The notes under the pieces are model-generated. The model saw nothing but the letters and a program-made list of their open reading frames with translations. It did not search any database and had not been told where the DNA came from. 44,938 bases of DNA, taken from positions 1 through 44,938 of the forward strand of contig DATMJI010000211.1 of NCBI GenBank assembly GCA_035553895.1. Reading direction: 5' to 3'. Shown here piece after piece: positions 16,307 to 24,010 of the stretch (positions are counted from its first letter, which is position 1; the number at the start of each line of letters is the position of its first letter). The DNA is from JADDRA01 sp035553895. Its GTDB lineage: Bacteria > Actinomycetota > Acidimicrobiia > Acidimicrobiales > CADCSY01. The translations under genes and the position numbers were made by a program.

Positions 16307-17265
16307 ACGCCACGGCGCTGACCACCGCGGTGGAGCACATCCCCGTGTTCTTCCCGGCCGGGACCGAGACCCTCTTCGGCGTCTACACCCGCCCGGTCCA
16401 CTCGCCCCGTGATGTCGCCGTCCTCATCTCCTCGGGGGGGCTCACGGGAACCTCCACCGTCGGGCGCAACCAGATGTTCGTGCGCCTGGCGCAGCGCCTG
16501 GCCGCCGACGGATTCCCGGCCCTGCGCTTCGACTACCACGGCATCGGCGAGAGCACCGGCGTGCTGGACGAGTTCCGCCTCGATGCCGCCGAGCCCTTCG
16601 TGGACGACATCGTGGGCGCGGGTCGCCGTGTTCACGACCTCGGCGCGCGGCGCCAGGTGCTCCTGGGCAAGTGTTTCGGCTCCCGCATGGCCCTGTCGGC
16701 GGCGGCGGCGCTCGACCACCTCGACGCCGTGGTACTCATCGGCGCCCCGGTGCGAGACTTCGGCAAGGGGGAGCGGGCTGTGACCCGCCTGGCCGACCAG
16801 GTGAGCATCTGGGACGGGATCCGGCGGGTCCTGCGCCCGGCGTTCCTGCGGGGCCTGACGGACCAGCGCCGGCGCAAGACCCTGGTGCGGGCGGCCCGGG
16901 CCAAGGCCCGGGCCCTCTCGAGTCGCATCCCCGGGCAGGCCACCCCCGCCGCCCGCCAGTCGAGCGACGGGGTGAGCCGGCGCTTCATCGAGCCCCTGGA
17001 GGCGCTGATGGCGCGGGGGGTGCCCGTCCAGTTGATCTACGGGCGAGACGACGACTTCTACCGGGAGTTCCTCGCCGCCAGCCAGCGGGGGCGCCTGGCC
17101 CGCCTCCTGGCCGAGCACGCCGGCCTCGTGGAGATCACGGTGACGCCCGGCCAGGTCCGCGGCTTCGTCCAGTGCGAGGTCCAAGACGCCATCATCGACG
17201 CCGCCTGCACCTGGATCGCCCGGCGGTCGGGCGAGGGGGCCCACCCGGCGCCGGCCGGGACCTGA
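16303..17265 (+). CDS. Alpha/beta-hydrolase-fold protein with cysteine in the nucleophile position
   Basis: 320 residues. VAVLISSGGLTGTSTVGRN, ALRFDYHGIGESTG and the elbow VLLGKCFGSRMALS show the fold. The nucleophile position holds Cys124 (G-K-C-F-G) instead of serine. The acid is likely in LIYGRDDDFYREF, while the usual catalytic His position looks replaced (GQVRGFVQ). A Cys elbow occurs in some acyl-transferring relatives such as PHA synthases, so acyl transfer from a thioester is conceivable. Translation is coupled to the preceding paralogue, and the exporter permease begins 5 bases downstream. Pyrrole-carboxyl transfer to a glycan is a hypothesis; a structural role is also possible. Confidence 0.72.
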   Translation: MNATALTTAVEHIPVFFPAGTETLFGVYTRPVHSPRDVAVLISSGGLTGTSTVGRNQMFVRLAQRLAADGFPALRFDYHGIGESTGVLDEFRLDAAEPFVDDIVGAGRRVHDLGARRQVLLGKCFGSRMALSAAAALDHLDAVVLIGAPVRDFGKGERAVTRLADQVSIWDGIRRVLRPAFLRGLTDQRRRKTLVRAARAKARALSSRIPGQATPAARQSSDGVSRRFIEPLEALMARGVPVQLIYGRDDDFYREFLAASQRGRLARLLAEHAGLVEITVTPGQVRGFVQCEVQDAIIDAACTWIARRSGEGAHPAPAGT

Positions 17266-17270
17266 GACCG

Positions 17271-18125
17271 GTGGCGGGAGTGGTGGACGAGCAGGCCGAC
17301 GCGCCGCCGGAGGACCTGCTCTTCCGGCGCCGGGTGCAGCCGCTGGCCGTGCTCAAGGAGCTGTGGCAGGCCCGGGAGCTGGCCCGCACGCTGGCCGAAC
17401 GGGAGCTGCGGGCCCGCTACAAGCAGACCTTCCTCGGCTTCGCCTGGGCGGTGATCACCCCGGTCATGTTGATGATCGTCTTCACCCTCTTCTTCGACAA
17501 GGTGGCCAACATCGATACGGGCGGCGCTCCTTACCCGCTCTTCTCCTACGTCGGCCTGCTGCCGTGGACCTTCTTCTCCTCGTCGGTGTCGTCGGCCTCC
17601 CAGAGCCTGGTCAGCAACATGTCCCTGCTCAACAAGGTGTACTGCCCCCGCGAGGTGTTCCCGATGGGAAGCATCCTGGTGGCCGGGCTCGACACCGTCA
17701 TCGCCACGGGTGTCCTCGGCCTGCTCTTCGCCGTCACCCAGTACGCCCCCCGGATCACCAGCGTCTACGTCCCCATCCTGCTCGCCGTCCAGCTGTGCTT
17801 CACCCTCGGTGTCGCCCTGCTGGCGGCCATCGCCACCGTCTACATCCGCGACCTCCGCCAGAGCCTGCCGATGTTCCTCCAGCTCGGCCTGTTCGCCACC
17901 CCGGTGGCCTTCGGCCTGGAGGAGATCCCCGCCAGCCTGCGTCCCCTGTACGCCGTGCTCAACCCCCTCGGCCCGGTGATCGACGGCTACCGCGACACCG
18001 TCCTGCTCGGCCAGGCCCCCGACTGGGGACTCCTGGGCCTGGGAGCAGCGTCGTCGCTGGTGCTGCTGCTCGGGGGCTACACCCTCTTCAAGCGCCTGGA
18101 GACGGGCATCGCCGATGTTGCCTGA
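17271..18125 (+). CDS. wzm: Polysaccharide ABC exporter permease (Wzm-like, ABC-2 type)
   Basis: 284 residues with about six membrane spans. The N-terminal amphipathic part and LRARYKQTFLGFAWAVITPV are typical of ABC-2 O-antigen/teichoic-acid exporters, as are LLPWTFFSSSVSSASQSLV and FYCPREVFP-like VYCPREVFPMG. With the ATPase encoded next it should flip a lipid-linked glycan across the cytoplasmic membrane. Start choice is uncertain: GTG 17271, 17280 and 17283 are all in frame; 17271 is the furthest upstream. Its 3' end overlaps the ATPase gene by 11 bases. Confidence 0.9.
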   Translation: MAGVVDEQADAPPEDLLFRRRVQPLAVLKELWQARELARTLAERELRARYKQTFLGFAWAVITPVMLMIVFTLFFDKVANIDTGGAPYPLFSYVGLLPWTFFSSSVSSASQSLVSNMSLLNKVYCPREVFPMGSILVAGLDTVIATGVLGLLFAVTQYAPRITSVYVPILLAVQLCFTLGVALLAAIATVYIRDLRQSLPMFLQLGLFATPVAFGLEEIPASLRPLYAVLNPLGPVIDGYRDTVLLGQAPDWGLLGLGAASSLVLLLGGYTLFKRLETGIADVA

Positions 18126-19290
18126 GGGCTCGATCGCCGCCAGCCACCTCTGGAAGCGCTTCCGGGCCGACAAGCGCCACCGGGTGCTGCGCGAGCAGGT
18201 GGCCAAGGTGAGCGACCGGCTGCGGGGCCGGCGGCGGGGCTGGCGCTGGGCCCTGCGCGACGTCGACCTGCACGTCGAGCCGGGGGAGGCCGTGGGCCTC
18301 ATGGGGCCCAACGGCTCGGGCAAGTCGACCCTGCTGAAGATCCTGACCCGGGTGATGTACCCCTACGCCGGGCGCCTGGAGGTCAGCGGGCGGGTGGGCG
18401 CCCTCATCGAGGTCCGGGCCGGCATCCACCCCCAGCTCACGGGCCGGGAGAACGCCTTTCTCTACGGCAGCCTGCTCGGGCTCAACCGCCGCCAGGTGCA
18501 GCAGCGCTTCGACGAGATCGTGGCCTTCGCCCAGCTGGAGGATGCCATCGACCGCCAGACCAAGTTCTACTCCAGCGGGATGCAGATGCGCCTGGGGTTC
18601 TCCGTGGCCGCCTTCCTCGAGCCCGACATCCTCCTGGTGGACGAGATCCTGGCCGTGGGGGACTCGTCGTTCCAGCAGCGCTGCCTGGAACGGATGAGCG
18701 CAGCATTGGCCGAGGGGGTGAGCCTGGTCTTCGTCTCCCACGACCTGGCCGCCATCGAGGCCGTCACCACGCGCGGCGTCCTCCTCGACCAGGGCCGCGT
18801 CCGGATGGACGGGCCGGTGCGCGACGTGTTGAACCACTACCGGCAGTCGGTCGAGGAGGTGGCCGAGCTGCAGACCGTCGAGAGCGTGGTGAAGCTGGTC
18901 GATGCCCTGGTTGCGGGCAGCGACGGCAGGACGGTCCGGACCCAGGAGGAGGCCCTGATCTCCCTGACCCTGGACAGCCCGGGCCAGCATGCCGGGTCGA
19001 TCTGCCTCGGCCTCAGCGAGGGGACGGCGACGCCCATCGTCCTGCTGCGCTTCGACGCCAACCTCCCACCGGGCCCCACCGAGGTGCGTTGCCGGCTACC
19101 CCGCCTCCCTCTGCCCCGCGGCCGCTACTACCTCTGGGTGGCGTTCGTGCGCCGCCGGGCCGAGCTCCTGCCCTGGCACCCGGCCGCCCACTTCGACGTC
19201 ATCGGCCCCGACCTCGACAGCGCACCACTCGGGATCATGCGGCTGTCGCCCGTCCACGTGGACGCCCACTGGGAGCTGGGGCGGTCGTGA
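18115..19290 (+). CDS. wzt: Polysaccharide ABC exporter ATPase with C-terminal extension (Wzt-like)
   Basis: 391 residues. Walker A is GPNGSGKST (64-72), signature YSSGMQMRL (152-160), Walker B ILLVDE (172-177) and the H-loop SHD with His209. GALIEVRAGIHPQLTGRENA is typical of the Wzt/TagH subgroup. Residues from about 250 onward form a beta-rich C-terminal domain like the Wzt-C domains that recognise the finished glycan end, here DFTL-type strands such as GRYYLWVAF. A carbohydrate end-modification (sulfate, methyl or acyl) could be what it reads. It ends 11 bases from the convergent secreted-protein gene. Confidence 0.92.
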   Translation: MLPEGSIAASHLWKRFRADKRHRVLREQVAKVSDRLRGRRRGWRWALRDVDLHVEPGEAVGLMGPNGSGKSTLLKILTRVMYPYAGRLEVSGRVGALIEVRAGIHPQLTGRENAFLYGSLLGLNRRQVQQRFDEIVAFAQLEDAIDRQTKFYSSGMQMRLGFSVAAFLEPDILLVDEILAVGDSSFQQRCLERMSAALAEGVSLVFVSHDLAAIEAVTTRGVLLDQGRVRMDGPVRDVLNHYRQSVEEVAELQTVESVVKLVDALVAGSDGRTVRTQEEALISLTLDSPGQHAGSICLGLSEGTATPIVLLRFDANLPPGPTEVRCRLPRLPLPRGRYYLWVAFVRRRAELLPWHPAAHFDVIGPDLDSAPLGIMRLSPVHVDAHWELGRS

Positions 19291-19296
19291 TGGACA

Positions 19297-19309
19297 CCCG
19301 CTCAGCGGG
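19297..19309. terminator. Short hairpin with a stop codon in its loop
   Basis: CCCGC (19297-19301) and GCGGG (19305-19309) flank TCA, which is the reverse-strand TGA stop of the secreted-protein gene. It lies between convergent genes. The stem has only 5 pairs and no T-tract. Confidence 0.3.
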
Positions 19310-19784
19310 CCAAATCCACGCACGCCAACTCGTGGCGCCCCGAGTAGCCGGAGTCGGCGGCATGGCGGGTGGGCGTCGGACCATCGTGGACGACGACGAC
19401 TGAACCGCGGCCCGCCCGGCGGAGTAGGTGCGGGGAGAGGAACTCGTGCAGGCGCACCCCGTAGGTGGGGTCGTCGACGGCCTGGGCGGCGTAGAGGGCG
19501 TAGGCCCGCCGGGCACCGCAGGCGGTGTCGTAGACCTCGATCCCCCACTCGGACGCCGAGGCGGTGCTGCCGTCGAAGGTGTCGACCCGGAAGTCGATGC
19601 GTACCTGGGTCCGGCCGTCCGTCCAGTCGATGATGGTCCCGATGGCGAAGTAGTTGAAGTCCTGGGCCGAAAACGACTGTTCGCGAACCTTGTGGTAGCC
19701 GTCCCTGCCGTCGTTGGCTACCACGGGCTGGTCCAGTACGACCAGCAAGACCAGGAGCGGGAGGACGGGCCAGGCACGTTTCAT
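19302..19784 (-). CDS. Small secreted protein, paralogue of 5592-6077
   Basis: 160 residues. The N-terminal KRAWPVLPLLVLLVVLD is a Sec signal with cleavage near VVANDG. The mature part matches the other copy at SASEW, TAC followed by Ala/Tyr, YGVRLHEF, VHDGP and GRHELACVDL. Length is almost identical (160 versus 161), but sequence identity is low, so the duplication is old. ATG 19784 places the signal peptide at the N-terminus; the open frame extending to 19892 would add residues not resembling one. It is tail-to-tail with the exporter ATPase gene. Function is unknown. Confidence 0.78.
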   Translation of the reverse strand: MKRAWPVLPLLVLLVVLDQPVVANDGRDGYHKVREQSFSAQDFNYFAIGTIIDWTDGRTQVRIDFRVDTFDGSTASASEWGIEVYDTACGARRAYALYAAQAVDDPTYGVRLHEFLSPHLLRRAGRGSVVVVHDGPTPTRHAADSGYSGRHELACVDLAR

Positions 19785-19902
19785 GGTCGCCACTTTCGGC
19801 CAAGACACGCCCCGGCGCAACAACCTGGCGCATGAACGATCAGGTCGTGTTCCCCCGAGCCTCCCCTGGTAGCGGCGGCTCCACCCCGACATGCCCGCTC
19901 GC

Positions 19903-19908
19903 TAGCAT
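19903..19908 (+). promoter_or_regulatory. Putative -10 element (TAGCAT) for a leaderless transcript
   Basis: TAGCAT ends 6 bases before GTG 19915, which is followed directly by ATG 19918. There is no ribosome site, so a leaderless mRNA starting at the GTG fits. No clear -35 was found. Confidence 0.4.
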
Positions 19909-19914
19909 GCGGGC

Positions 19915-20790
19915 GTGATGGCGGCTCGGGCCCGGCGGGTCACGGCGCCGCTGCGGGCTACATCGCGCCATTTGGTGAAGAACCGCCACCTGCCGGCCGC
20001 TTTCGTGTCGTCGTGGCGACTGGGCCGCAGCCACCAGGGTGTCTTCGCCGGTGTGCAGACCTACTGCATGTTCGTGGGCTACCCGCGTTCGGGCCACAGC
20101 CTGGTCGGCTCGCTCCTCGACGCCCACCCCGACGCCGTCATCGCCCACGAGCTCGACGCCCTGCGCTACGTGCGGGCCGGCTTCAGCCGCGACCAGGTCT
20201 TCGCCCTCATCCTCGACAAAGACCGCGAGTTCTCCCGCCAGGGACGCCAGGCCAAGGTGGACTACACCTACGTCGTACCCGGGCAGTGGCAGGGCCGGTA
20301 CCGCGAGCTGGTGGTCATCGGGGACAAGAAGGGGGGCCACTCCACCGCCGCCCTGGCCGGTCATCCGCCGCTCCTCGACCGGCTGCGATCCCGGGTCGGG
20401 GTGCCCCTGCGGCTCGTCCACGTGACCCGCAACCCCTACGACAACATCGCCACCATCTTCACCCGCAGCCCCAAGGCCGACCTCGGGGCGGCGGTGGAGC
20501 ACTACCTCTCCTTGCGCCGGGGGATGGAGGGGATTCGCCGGCGGCTGGCGCCCGGCGAGTTGCTCGACCTGCGCTACGAGTCGTTGCTGGAGGATCCGGC
20601 CCCCCAGCTGGAACGGCTCTGCGCCTTTGCCGGCCTCGAGGTACCACCCGACTACACCAGCGCCTGCGCCGCCGTGCTGCGGCCACCGCGCCCGACCCGC
20701 CACCAGGCACCGTGGACCTCCGACCTGCGCCGCCGGGTGGACCGGGAGGTCGCCGCCGGCGCCGATCTGTCGGGTTACGCATTCGAGTGA
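19915..20790 (+). CDS. Sulfotransferase-family protein
   Basis: 291 residues. A PAPS-loop-like FVGYPRSGHSLVGSLLDAHP and a 3'-phosphate-like HVTRNPYDNIATIF identify the fold, followed by LDLRYESLLEDP, typical of sulfotransferases. It belongs to a different subgroup from the others here: GYPRSGHS replaces the usual G-T-T/S and there is no KELHFFD motif. GTG 19915 was chosen from the leaderless promoter pattern; ATG 19918 is equally possible. The SBBP surface-protein gene follows after 120 bases. Acceptor is unknown; a glycan is likely from context. Confidence 0.8.
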   Translation: MMAARARRVTAPLRATSRHLVKNRHLPAAFVSSWRLGRSHQGVFAGVQTYCMFVGYPRSGHSLVGSLLDAHPDAVIAHELDALRYVRAGFSRDQVFALILDKDREFSRQGRQAKVDYTYVVPGQWQGRYRELVVIGDKKGGHSTAALAGHPPLLDRLRSRVGVPLRLVHVTRNPYDNIATIFTRSPKADLGAAVEHYLSLRRGMEGIRRRLAPGELLDLRYESLLEDPAPQLERLCAFAGLEVPPDYTSACAAVLRPPRPTRHQAPWTSDLRRRVDREVAAGADLSGYAFE

Positions 20791-20910
20791 CGGCGCCACG
20801 GGGAGTGAGCCCATCCCCTAGCTGAGCCGCGCGCCCGTCGCAGGCCGGTAGTGCCGCTACCGTGGCGGGTTCTGCGGCCGGGCGGCGGCCACCAGGCGAA
20901 GGGGCTCGCT

Positions 20911-23900
20911 ATGGCAAATTCAGGTTCGAGGATGAAGCAGGGGCTGCGCCTGGCTGTCGTCCTGGGGCTGCTGGCCACGGCGCTGGCCGTGCTGCCGGCG
21001 GCCGGGCCGGCCCAGGGTGCTCCCCGCCTCGACACCACCTACGGCCGGCTTCCCCTCGCCTTCGAGGCCAACCGGGGCCAGACCGACCCCGAGGTGGCGT
21101 TCCTGTCGCGAGGCAATGGCTTCGGCCTGTTCCTCAGCGCCGACCAGGCGGTGCTCTCCCTGGCCCGGGTGACCCCCGAGGAGACATCGCCGAGCGACCC
21201 CCTGGGGGAGTCCGATGATCTGGTCGAGCGCACGGTCGTGGGGATGGAGCTTGTCGGCGCCGACCCCGGGGCCGAGGGGACCGGGCGGGATCCGCTGCCG
21301 GGGCGGAGCAACTACTTCGTGGGCAACGACCCGGCCCGGTGGCAGACCGGCATCCCGAGCTTCGCCACGGTCTCCTTCGCCGACGTCTACCCGGGCATCG
21401 ACGTCGTCTACTACGGCAACGAGGGGGCCCTCGAGTACGACTTCGTGGTGGCGCCCGGCACCTCCTTTGAGGACATCGCCATCCGGATCCTGGGCGCCGA
21501 CCGCATCACCATCGACGAGTCCGGCGACCTGGTGCTGGACGTACCCGGCGGTGAGGTCCGCCAGCGGCGGCCGGTCGTGTACCAGAAGGTGGACGGCCGC
21601 CGCCAGAGCGTCCCCAGCAGCTTCGTGATCCGCAGCGACGAGACGGTCGGCTTCGATGTCGGCGGCTACGACACCGACCTGCCCCTGGTGATCGATCCCG
21701 TGCTGGCCTACGCCACCTTCCTCGGCGGAAGCGGCGCCGAGCTGGGCAGCGACATCGCCGTCAACGACGCCGGCGCCGCCTACCTCACGGGCATCACCTC
21801 GTCGGCCGACTTCCCCGACAGCTTCGGGAAGCTGTACCAGGGGGGCGACGACGCCTTCGTGGCCAAGCTCAGCCCCGACGGATCCAGGCTGGAGTACGCC
21901 ACCTACCTCGGCGGCGACGACGAGGAGAAGGCCCGAAGCATCGCCATCGACGACGCCGGCAACGCCTACGTGGCCGGCTCCACCGACTCCACCAACGTGG
22001 CCGGCACGCCGTTCCCCACCACCCCGGGCGCCTACAACAGCGTGCCCGGCGGCCAGCAGGACATCTACGTCACCAAGCTGGACGGCACCGGTGCCATGGT
22101 GTGGTCGACCTTCCTCGGGGGCGACTCCAACGACGGCCGGGCCAACGTCACGGTGGACGGGGCGGGAACGCCCTACGTCGCCGGCTACACCAAGGCCAGC
22201 AACTTCAAGACCACCGAGGGAGCCTTCCAGTCCAAGGCCAGCGGCAAAGCCGACATCGTCGTGGTCAAGCTGAAGCCCGACGGCTCGGGAGCGGACTACG
22301 CCACCTACGTGGGTGGCAACCACCACGACACCGGGCGGGGGATCGCCATCGACGGCGCCGGCCACGCCTACGTGTGCGGGTGGTCGTGGTCGGACAACTT
22401 CCCGACCACCGGTGCCGGCGGGGCCCCGGCCTACCAGTCGACCCGCCAGGGCCCCGGAGACATCGTGGTGTTCAAGCTGGCCCCCGACGGCAAGACGATG
22501 GTGTACTCCACCCTGGTCGGCGGCAACCGCTACGACTGGCCCTACCTCGGGTCGTGCATCGACGTCGACGAGCAGGGCAACGCCCACGTCACCGGCTACA
22601 CCGACTCCCCCGACTTCCCCTTGGTCAACCCGGCGCGCCCGGCCTTCGGCGGGGGCAGCGCCGACGCCTTCGCCATCAAGGTGAACCCCACCGGCACCGG
22701 CCTCATCTACTCCACCTACCTGGGCGGCACCGCCCACGACGAAGGCATCGCCGTGGCCGTCGACGGTGCCGGCAACGCCCACTACACGGGCTTCACCGAG
22801 TCCCGCGACTTCACCCCGATCGTCGACCCCGTCCAGGCCAGCTTCGGGGGCAGCCAGGACGCCTTCGTCACCAAGATGGGCCCCGCCGGGGGTGAGCCCA
22901 TCTACTCCACCTACGTGGGCGGTTCCCGCCAGGACCACGGGCGGGGCATCGACACCGACGCCCAGGACAACGCCTACGTGATCGGCCACTCCGAGTCCGA
23001 CGCCAACTTCCCCATCCGGGGCAACCCCGTCCAGCCCTCCTTCGGCGGCTCCAAGGACGTGGTGGTCTTCAAGCTCGACGCCTCGGGTGACCCGCCGCCC
23101 ACGACCACCACGTCGGGCCTGACCACCACCACCTCGACCACCTCGCCGTCCAGCACCTCCACCACCTCGACCTCGACCACCTCGCCGTCCAGCACCTCCA
23201 CTACGTCGACCACCGCCCCCGGGGTGCCCTCGCTCTCGATCTCCGACACGACGGTCACCGAGGGCGACTCGGGGACGTTGCCCGCCACCTTCGACGTCAC
23301 CCTGTCGCCGGCCAGCAGCCAGACGGTGAGGGTGAAGTACCGCACCCAGGGTGTCACGGCCACCGCCAACCAGGACTTCTTCGACACGTCGGGGACGCTC
23401 ACCTTCGCCCCGGGTGAGACGTCAAAGACCATCACCGTGGCCGTAGCCGGGGATGTCACCACCGAGCCCGACGAGACGTTCCAGGTCCAGCTGGGCAAGG
23501 AGTCGGGGGCCATCGTGGCCAAGCGCTTCGGCACCGGGACCATCCTCGACAACGACGGTGGTTCCCCGACCCCGACGACCACCAGCACGACCTCGCCGCC
23601 GCCCACGACGGAGCCCACGACGGCGCCCACGACGGCGCCGTCCACCACCTCGCCGCCCACGACGGCCGCCGGGACGTCGCTGTCGATCGCCGACGCCTCG
23701 GTCATCGAGGGCAACGCCAGGACCACCTTCGCCGGCTTCCAGGTCACCCTGTCGGCGGCCAGCAGCCAGACCGTGACGGTGAAGTACCGCACCCAGGGTG
23801 ACACGGCCACCGCCAACCAGGACTTCTTCGACACGTCGGGGACGCTCACCTTCGCCCCGGGTGAGACGTCCAAGACCATCGCCGTGGCCGTGGCCGGCGA

Positions 23901-24006
23901 CGAGCGGGTGGAGGGGAACGAGACCTTCCTGGTGGAGCTGGGCAAGGAGTCGGGCGCCACCGTGGCCAGGCGGGTCGGCACGGGCACGATCGTCGACGAC
24001 GACTGA
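20911..24006 (+). CDS. Secreted SBBP beta-propeller protein with two Calx-beta domains
   Basis: 1031 residues. A signal peptide covers about 1-35 (cleavage near AQG). Next comes a domain with GRLPLAFEANRGQTDPEVAF, the standard lead-in of SBBP proteins, then seven SBBP-type repeats (pattern Y-x-GG, D-x-x-G-x-A-Y-x-x-G). A Thr/Ser-rich linker (about 23099-23220) leads to two Calx-beta domains separated by a second Thr/Pro-rich linker. Family knowledge suggests an extracellular adhesin-like or glycan-binding role with calcium bound by the Calx-beta domains. No sortase motif, lipobox or C-terminal anchor is visible. ATG 20911 follows AAGGGG; ATG 20932 is a possible alternative. The methyltransferase start lies 4 bases after the stop. 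Confidence 0.88.
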   Translation: MANSGSRMKQGLRLAVVLGLLATALAVLPAAGPAQGAPRLDTTYGRLPLAFEANRGQTDPEVAFLSRGNGFGLFLSADQAVLSLARVTPEETSPSDPLGESDDLVERTVVGMELVGADPGAEGTGRDPLPGRSNYFVGNDPARWQTGIPSFATVSFADVYPGIDVVYYGNEGALEYDFVVAPGTSFEDIAIRILGADRITIDESGDLVLDVPGGEVRQRRPVVYQKVDGRRQSVPSSFVIRSDETVGFDVGGYDTDLPLVIDPVLAYATFLGGSGAELGSDIAVNDAGAAYLTGITSSADFPDSFGKLYQGGDDAFVAKLSPDGSRLEYATYLGGDDEEKARSIAIDDAGNAYVAGSTDSTNVAGTPFPTTPGAYNSVPGGQQDIYVTKLDGTGAMVWSTFLGGDSNDGRANVTVDGAGTPYVAGYTKASNFKTTEGAFQSKASGKADIVVVKLKPDGSGADYATYVGGNHHDTGRGIAIDGAGHAYVCGWSWSDNFPTTGAGGAPAYQSTRQGPGDIVVFKLAPDGKTMVYSTLVGGNRYDWPYLGSCIDVDEQGNAHVTGYTDSPDFPLVNPARPAFGGGSADAFAIKVNPTGTGLIYSTYLGGTAHDEGIAVAVDGAGNAHYTGFTESRDFTPIVDPVQASFGGSQDAFVTKMGPAGGEPIYSTYVGGSRQDHGRGIDTDAQDNAYVIGHSESDANFPIRGNPVQPSFGGSKDVVVFKLDASGDPPPTTTTSGLTTTTSTTSPSSTSTTSTSTTSPSSTSTTSTTAPGVPSLSISDTTVTEGDSGTLPATFDVTLSPASSQTVRVKYRTQGVTATANQDFFDTSGTLTFAPGETSKTITVAVAGDVTTEPDETFQVQLGKESGAIVAKRFGTGTILDNDGGSPTPTTTSTTSPPPTTEPTTAPTTAPSTTSPPTTAAGTSLSIADASVIEGNARTTFAGFQVTLSAASSQTVTVKYRTQGDTATANQDFFDTSGTLTFAPGETSKTIAVAVAGDERVEGNETFLVELGKESGATVARRVGTGTIVDDD
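23296..23452 (+). repeat. Direct repeat, copy 1 (Calx-beta coding)
   Basis: Nearly identical to 23743-23899 at an offset of 447 bases, encoding the second half of the first Calx-beta domain. The match at DNA level, including silent positions, points to recent duplication or gene conversion. Confidence 0.8.
23743..23899 (+). repeat. Direct repeat, copy 2 (Calx-beta coding)
   Basis: Partner of 23296-23452. The two copies differ at only a handful of positions, while the front parts of the two Calx-beta domains are clearly more diverged. Confidence 0.8.
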
Positions 24007-24010
24007 GCTG

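Noticed and set aside
19915..20790. Kinase-like reading of the YPRSGHS loop
   Set aside because: The RNPYDNIATIF and YESLLEDP motifs and their spacing fit sulfotransferases better than P-loop kinases.
20920..22989. A 689-codon open frame antisense to the beta-propeller gene
   Set aside because: Repetitive Gly/Val/Asp-rich shadow of the SBBP repeats, with no ribosome site and no recognisable domain.
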